Of a DNA stretch of 9,397 nt, positions 5,709 to 9,397 are shown piece by piece. The notes under the pieces are model-generated. The model did not search any database. It had not been told where the DNA came from and saw nothing but the letters and a program-made list of their open reading frames with translations. The position numbers and the translations under genes are program-made. The stretch lies in NCBI GenBank assembly GCA_948663505.1, contig CAPNAQ010000069.1, positions 1-9,397 on the forward strand, in the 5' to 3' direction. The stretch comes from an uncultured Clostridia bacterium. Its GTDB lineage: Bacteria > Bacillota > Clostridia > TANB77 > CAG-508. The first letter of the stretch is position 1, and each line of letters starts with the position of its first letter.

Positions 5709-6426
5709 TTATTCAATAACTTCTAAAGCATCATTTTTATCCAATCCATTTAAATTATAGTAAGAGTTAGGAATATGCCCAACAATAACATTTTCAGCCA
5801 ATAAAACCTGATTAGTAATATTTGTAGTAATACTTTCAAAAGGTGTCAAAATATTGATTTCGCATTTTACAAATAAATATACTCTATGTAAAGTTTGATT
5901 TATGCCCTGTGCTGAAAATTCACTTCTCAAGTCAGTTTCAACATTTCCAATAGTTGAAATTTTTAATTTAACCATTGGACCTCTACCTGCCAGCAACTTA
6001 AATCCTGTAAAACTTCCGAATAGCAATTTCTACATCTTCTCTACCTTGATTATCAATTTCTCTTTGGATTTTTACAGCAATATCTGAAATTATTTCATTT
6101 ATAGGACTTACATTTGATTTTATCATTATAACATTACCACTATTATCTTTTTCAACAGAGAAAAGTTCTTCATAACTGTGTTCTCTCATTACAATAGTTG
6201 CCTGTTCATTAGAAATTATAGTAGCAAGCGACTTTGCTTTATCCATACATAAAGTATCAAATATTGGTAAAACTGCTTCAAGTATTGTCTTTGCTGTTAC
6301 AATTGCAATTAACATTACTGTAAAAATTAATAACATTTTCTTTTTTTTTCTATTTTCTTTACTTTCAAATTTAGCTTGAAAAATAATAGGTAATCTGATT
6401 CTTGGTCTCGAATAAATCTTACTCAT
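5709..6426 (-). CDS. yunB: Sporulation protein YunB, interrupted by a +1 frameshift
   Basis: YunB is a mother-cell sporulation protein, membrane-anchored at the N-terminus; its exact role in spore assembly is not defined. Frame one (6426 down to about 6019, 136 residues) has a basic N-terminus, one membrane segment at about residues 30-50 (MLLIFTVMLIAIVTAKTILE), then the conserved domain up to EDVEIAI. Frame two (6017 down to 5709, 102 residues) continues GSFTGFKLLAGRGPMVKLKI, then SAQGINQTLHRVYLFVKCEI and LAENVIVGHIP, the most conserved YunB motifs. Joined, the protein is about 238 residues, close to the usual length near 250. Without a shift it ends at TAA after RKFYRI. The ATG at 6426 overlaps the sipL stop by 8 nt with no good ribosome binding site, implying translational coupling. 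The tail is separated by 75 nt from the coiled-coil gene. Confidence 0.88.
6013..6021 (-). other. +1 frameshift site in yunB
   Basis: On the minus strand the zero frame reads GAA ATT GCT ATT CGG AAG and stops soon after. Skipping one base gives GAA ATT GCT ATT GGA AGT (E-I-A-I-G-S), which fits the family pattern E-I-P-L-G-S/T before the GRGP segment. CGGA (6018-6015) again stands where one codon is expected. It is not a homopolymer. Confidence 0.75.
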
Positions 6427-7966
6427 AACTATTTACTGAAGTTCTAACATAATTAGGTATGTATAATTTTTGTCCTGTATATATTAAGTCTCTATCTTCT
6501 ATTCCATTTACTCTTGCAATTGCGTCAACTGTACTTCCAAATTGCTTAGCAATCTTCCACAAACTATCTCCTTTTTTAACAATATATAAAATAATACTAT
6601 AATCTTGTTCTTCTCTTTCGCCATTTTCCTCAATACTATCTATTATATTAATATTAGCACTTCTATACATATTTGTATCTGTTTCCATATCTATATTACA
6701 AGTAACATCCCCACCATCTTGAATTATAAAATCTGATGACTTCATTTCAATATTGCTACTTGTATTTAATGTTTCTCCATTTTGTAAATTATCAATTGTA
6801 TATTCAAAAGGTATTTTTGCATCTTTTATACTAACTTCTTGTTTTCCATTTACAAACATAAATTTTAAACTCATTTCACATTCATACAAAATCTTAGTAT
6901 TTATTTTGTTTTCATTAATAATTGAAGTATCTACTAAAACATCTATTAAATTTTGATTTTCTATATCTTTTAAGTTGATTTTTTCTCTAATTTGTTTTAT
7001 ATCTTTTACATTTGTTTTATCTACCATTGTTGAAATTTGCTTTTTATCGAAATCTAAATTTACACATGGACTATACATATCTTGTATTAAATTAATTTCC
7101 TTTTCTTCATATACATCACACTTTACACCTATTTCAGCCTCAACATATATTGAATGTTCTTCTTGCGAATTTGGTTTTATTATTATATTTCTTATTTCAT
7201 AGTTTACATCACAAATATTTCCTTCAACTACATCTTGTATATCTATAAATCCAACTACAGGTATCTTCATTTTTACTGTACAAATTCTATTATCTTCTGT
7301 CAGATACAAAATTTTAACTTCAAATTCAGATTTTGCTAAAATTTTATTGTAACTTATTTTTATATCTTTATCTACAATATTTGTCTCAACTTTTAAAATC
7401 TCTGCTAAATTATCTATATTTTCTATTGATATATTTTCTTTTGCATAAATTTTTGTTTCACCTTGACCAACTAATGAATTTACTTTTAAATTTTCTTTTA
7501 ACATTTGCAAATTTTCTGCATCTTGTATTTCATTTATTATCTCTACTTCATCATTTGAGTAAATTTTTAAGTTTACTTCTAATGTTGCTTTTACACTAAC
7601 TTTTCTTCCATTTAATACTTTACATTCAATAGATTTTGCTTTTACATTTGTTATAACATCCATTCCTTCTTTACAATCTGATACATTAATATTTTCTGAA
7701 AAGTCTAGTGTTGTATTTAATCCTCTTATTGTATCTTCAGTTCCATCTGGCATATACATTATATAAGTATTTATGCATCCATCTAGTCTTATTTTTTCAT
7801 CTTGCACCTCTTTTTTATATATACTTACTACACCACTTGTACATATTGTATTTAATATGTCAGGTTTAGAATCTGGTACAATCATATCCCCTTCTACAAA
7901 TATTATTTCTTTCTGTTCCTTTATAAGCTTATTTATTCTTAAATTTTCTCTAACTGGATTTATCAT
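6419..7966 (-). CDS. sipL: SipL-like spore coat morphogenesis protein (SPOCS/DUF3794 repeats plus C-terminal LysM)
   Basis: A 515-residue protein matching the architecture and length of Clostridioides difficile SipL, which binds the ATPase domain of SpoIVA through its LysM domain and anchors the coat layer to the forespore. The SPOCS (DUF3794) part opens with VEGDMIVPDSKPDIL (residues about 24-38), typical of this domain. Two further related stretches are at about 175-240 and 330-410. The C-terminal LysM domain covers residues 461-505, YIVKKGDSLWKIAKQFGSTV through TGQKLYIPNY. There is no signal peptide or membrane segment, as expected for a mother-cell cytosolic protein. The ATG at 7966 has a moderate site, GGGAAGGGA, about 6 nt upstream. 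It overlaps yunB by 8 nt and starts the apparent sipL-yunB-coiled-coil operon. A sigma-E-like promoter lies upstream. Confidence 0.92.
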   Translation of the reverse strand: MINPVRENLRINKLIKEQKEIIFVEGDMIVPDSKPDILNTICTSGVVSIYKKEVQDEKIRLDGCINTYIMYMPDGTEDTIRGLNTTLDFSENINVSDCKEGMDVITNVKAKSIECKVLNGRKVSVKATLEVNLKIYSNDEVEIINEIQDAENLQMLKENLKVNSLVGQGETKIYAKENISIENIDNLAEILKVETNIVDKDIKISYNKILAKSEFEVKILYLTEDNRICTVKMKIPVVGFIDIQDVVEGNICDVNYEIRNIIIKPNSQEEHSIYVEAEIGVKCDVYEEKEINLIQDMYSPCVNLDFDKKQISTMVDKTNVKDIKQIREKINLKDIENQNLIDVLVDTSIINENKINTKILYECEMSLKFMFVNGKQEVSIKDAKIPFEYTIDNLQNGETLNTSSNIEMKSSDFIIQDGGDVTCNIDMETDTNMYRSANINIIDSIEENGEREEQDYSIILYIVKKGDSLWKIAKQFGSTVDAIARVNGIEDRDLIYTGQKLYIPNYVRTSVNSYE

Positions 7967-8019
7967 TTTTATCCCTTCCCTTTCTTGAGTTTTTTATTAA
8001 TGTTAATTTTCTTTATACA

Positions 8020-8047
8020 TGTATATGTGTATTTTTTTCTTTTATGC
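8020..8047 (-). promoter_or_regulatory. Candidate sigma-E promoter of sipL
   Basis: The minus strand has GCATAAA (8041-8047) and CATATACA (8020-8027) separated by 13 nt. These resemble the sigma-E consensus (K-M-ATA-W-T and CATACAAT) with a few mismatches. The implied leader is about 45 nt. Control of sipL by the mother-cell sigma factor is known in C. difficile; the site here is inferred. Confidence 0.4.
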
Positions 8048-8075
8048 TTTTATATTATAGAAAGGTTATAAAATT

Positions 8076-8336
8076 TTAATTATAATTATTTTTATCTTTA
8101 TTTGGTGTAATTATAATATTTATTCCAGAATCATATTTATATTGTTTTTCTAATTTTTCTGAAAAGCTTGCTAATTCATTTGGTATTACTATTGTTGTAT
8201 ATTGTCTTTTTTTTAATTCATCAATCTTCTTATCTATATCCTCTGGTTCTTTTACTTCCTCTACATTTATACCTAATAATTTGGGAATATTATATTTGTT
8301 TATATCTTTTTCATATTTTATAAATGATATTTTCAT
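8076..8336 (-). CDS. Uncharacterised small protein, possible V-ATPase subunit-F-like fold, 86 residues
   Basis: I do not recognise this protein securely. The 86 residues read MKISFIKYEKDINKYNIPKL, then LGINVEEVKEPEDIDKKIDE, then QYTTIVIPNELASFSE and INIIITPNKD. The alternation of strand, helix, strand (YTTIVIPNELA) and final strand (INIIITP) resembles the small alpha/beta fold of V-type ATPase subunit F. No other ATPase gene is nearby, so that resemblance is at most structural. The ATG at 8336 is preferred over in-frame GTG 8345 and TTG 8348 because a weak site, GGTGA (8342-8346), precedes it and MKISFI is a natural first strand. It lies 97 nt after spo0A, behind the spo0A terminator, and 109 nt before sipL, all on the same strand. 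It is soluble, with no membrane segment or cysteines. Confidence 0.7.
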   Translation of the reverse strand: MKISFIKYEKDINKYNIPKLLGINVEEVKEPEDIDKKIDELKKRQYTTIVIPNELASFSEKLEKQYKYDSGINIIITPNKDKNNYN

Positions 8337-8377
8337 TTTTTTCACCAATTTTAGTTTGGTTTTTTAACTAATTTTTA

Positions 8378-8418
8378 TACAAAAAATGTCCATTGGGTAT
8401 GTTTCCCTTTGGACATTT
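8378..8418 (-). terminator. Intrinsic terminator of spo0A
   Basis: A nine-base-pair stem, AAATGTCCA (8384-8392) with TGGACATTT (8410-8418), then a 2x2 T-T internal loop and GGG/CCC (8395-8397 with 8405-8407) with a 7-nt apical loop. The minus-strand transcript continues as TTTTTTG. Confidence 0.85.
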
Positions 8419-8433
8419 GTTTATTTTCTTATT

Positions 8434-9258
8434 TTATGCAGTTTTTAGTTCTAATCTTAATTTATCTGCAATCATAGCAATAAATTCTGAATTAGTTGGT
8501 TTTCCTTTAGCTGCAGAAATAGTATAACCAAAAATATTTTCAACTACTTTTTGATCTCCTCTACCCCAAGCAACTTCAATTGCATGTCTAATTGCACGTT
8601 CAACTCTTGAAGGTGTTGTTTCAAATTTATAAGCAATTTTTGGATATAAACTTTTTGTTATTTGATTTATTACATCAATATCTCTTACAACCATTATAAT
8701 AGCTTCTCTTAAATATTGATAGCCTTTGATATGTGCTGGTACACCAACTTCATGTATAATATTTGTTACTAATGCTTCTAAATTCTTCTCGCTATTCTCG
8801 CTATTTAAAGGAATTTCTACATATTGTGGTTTTATTTCTCTAGCTGAAAAACTATTTGGGTTAACATTTTCAATTGGATTATAATTTTTAAGTTCTTTTA
8901 TTCTTTTTATTAATAATTCAATATCAAAAGGTTTAACAACATAATATTCTGCCCCTAAATTAATTGCCTTTTTTGTTATTTTATCTTGTCCAACTGCTGA
9001 CAACATTATACAAATTGGCTTTTTATCATTTTTTATTACATCTATTTTTTCTAAAACTCCTATACCATCTAAATGTGGCATTATTACATCTAATAAAGCT
9101 ACATCTGGCTTTTGCTCTGCTATAATCTCTACTGCCTCTTCTCCATCTTTAGCTATTCCTATTACTTCCATATCTTCTTGCTCTTGAATATAAGAAGCAA
9201 GTGTTTTTGCAAATTCTTGATTATCATCAGCTATTACTATCTTGATTTTCTCTTTCAT
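8434..9258 (-). CDS. spo0A: Sporulation transcription factor Spo0A
   Basis: The master regulator of sporulation entry, a 274-residue response regulator and DNA-binding protein. The receiver domain (residues about 1-125) carries the acidic pair D11-D12, phosphoacceptor D57 in LLDVIMPHLDG, S87 and K109 in VVKPF. A linker (about 126-155) leads to the effector domain. That domain contains IIHEVGVPAHIKGYQYLREA and the recognition helix TPSRVERAIRHAIEVAWGRG (215-234), which reads the 0A box. The last residues (NSEFIAMIADKLRLE) match the dimerisation and activation tail. Length is close to the usual 260-275. AGGAGGAGT (9263-9271) precedes the ATG. The gene usually follows spoIVB; the sequence to the right is outside the window. 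A -10 box and a perfect dyad lie upstream and a strong terminator follows, so it is likely a single-gene transcript. Confidence 0.98.
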   Translation of the reverse strand: MKEKIKIVIADDNQEFAKTLASYIQEQEDMEVIGIAKDGEEAVEIIAEQKPDVALLDVIMPHLDGIGVLEKIDVIKNDKKPICIMLSAVGQDKITKKAINLGAEYYVVKPFDIELLIKRIKELKNYNPIENVNPNSFSAREIKPQYVEIPLNSENSEKNLEALVTNIIHEVGVPAHIKGYQYLREAIIMVVRDIDVINQITKSLYPKIAYKFETTPSRVERAIRHAIEVAWGRGDQKVVENIFGYTISAAKGKPTNSEFIAMIADKLRLELKTA

Positions 9259-9332
9259 TTATACTCCTCCTAAAATTTAGTTTTTACAATTAGTTAAATA
9301 AATTCTTTAATTATCCTTTTTCTGAATCTTCC

Positions 9333-9353
9333 AACTGTAAAATTTTTACAGTT
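9333..9353. promoter_or_regulatory. Perfect 10-bp-arm dyad at the spo0A start region
   Basis: AACTGTAAAA (9333-9342), one central T (9343) and TTTTACAGTT (9344-9353) form a perfect inverted repeat. On the minus strand it begins 3 nt after the TATAAT of the putative spo0A promoter, covering the expected start of transcription. No T run follows on the minus strand, so it resembles an operator more than a terminator. Confidence 0.5.
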
Positions 9354-9356
9354 CAC

Positions 9357-9362
9357 ATTATA
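9357..9362 (-). promoter_or_regulatory. -10 box candidate for spo0A
   Basis: A perfect TATAAT on the minus strand, about 100 nt upstream of the spo0A ATG. The -35 position is poor: TTGTAA (9383-9388) is 20 nt away and TAAAAA is at the ideal 17. An activator or another sigma factor may be needed. A sigma-H site, usual for spo0A in Bacillus, was looked for and not found with correct spacing. Confidence 0.4.
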
Positions 9363-9397
9363 CTTTAAATATTTATATTTTTTTACAAAAATTTATA

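Noticed and set aside
6753..7988. Several plus-strand Leu/Phe/Ser-rich ORFs opposite sipL
   Set aside because: Low-complexity antisense shadows of a Lys/Asn/Ile-rich gene; none has a ribosome binding site.
8337..8348. TTG (8348) or GTG (8345) start for the small protein downstream of spo0A
   Set aside because: The ATG at 8336 has a weak but better placed site and gives a natural first beta strand; the longer forms only add V-K-K type residues.
9285..9320. Sigma-H promoter for spo0A (AGGATAA ... GAATTT on the minus strand)
   Set aside because: The two boxes are far too close together compared with the 11-12 nt spacer expected for sigma-H.
1..9397. CRISPR arrays, tRNA or rRNA genes, insertion sequences, phage genes
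   Set aside because: No regularly spaced repeats, cloverleaf-like sequence, transposase or phage motifs were seen on either strand.

Overview
The window is strongly AT-rich DNA from a spore-forming low-GC Gram-positive bacterium, most likely an anaerobic member of the Clostridia. The main evidence is spo0A, a SipL-type SPOCS/LysM protein (the clostridial SpoIVA partner), yunB and a SpoVB/YabM-like flippase. Clean GGAGG-type ribosome binding sites and Arg codons that are nearly all AGA fit this.

Layout. Positions 1-564 (minus) hold the N-terminal part of an AAA-ATPase-like/PD-(D/E)XK-type accessory gene that runs off the left edge. Next come HU (742-1020, minus) with a very long RNA hairpin behind it, and a spoVB-like gene (1138-2794, minus) broken by a +1 frameshift. 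A 435-base gap follows. It carries the spoVB promoter on the minus strand and, on the plus strand, a strong sigma-A promoter and a structured leader for rplM-rpsI (3230-4070), the only plus-strand genes. Convergent to them are a 59-residue zinc-ribbon gene (4263-4442) and dtd (4635-5072), each with its own minus-strand promoter. The right half is a sporulation block on the minus strand. In transcription order it contains spo0A (8434-9258), an unknown small protein (8076-8336), sipL (6419-7966), yunB (5709-6426, overlapping sipL by 8 nt and also broken by a +1 frameshift) and a charged coiled-coil protein of unknown function (5256-5633).

How the genes fit together. Spo0A is the master switch for entry into sporulation. 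SipL and YunB are mother-cell proteins; SipL recruits and tethers the SpoIVA coat base layer. A SpoVB-like flippase would serve spore cortex precursor export. HU, L13, S9 and Dtd are housekeeping.

Most unusual observation. Both broken genes (spoVB-like and yunB) break by +1 at a CGGA tetranucleotide. The two zero-frame CGG triplets at those points are the only in-frame CGG triplets I can find in any gene of the window. Sequencing error, true mutation, or recoding at a rare or unassigned CGG codon are all possible, and they can be told apart by checks listed below. Other points of interest are the RNA-strand-specific hairpin behind HU, the rplM leader with mutually exclusive pairings, a perfect dyad on the spo0A promoter, and two unassigned small proteins inside the sporulation block.
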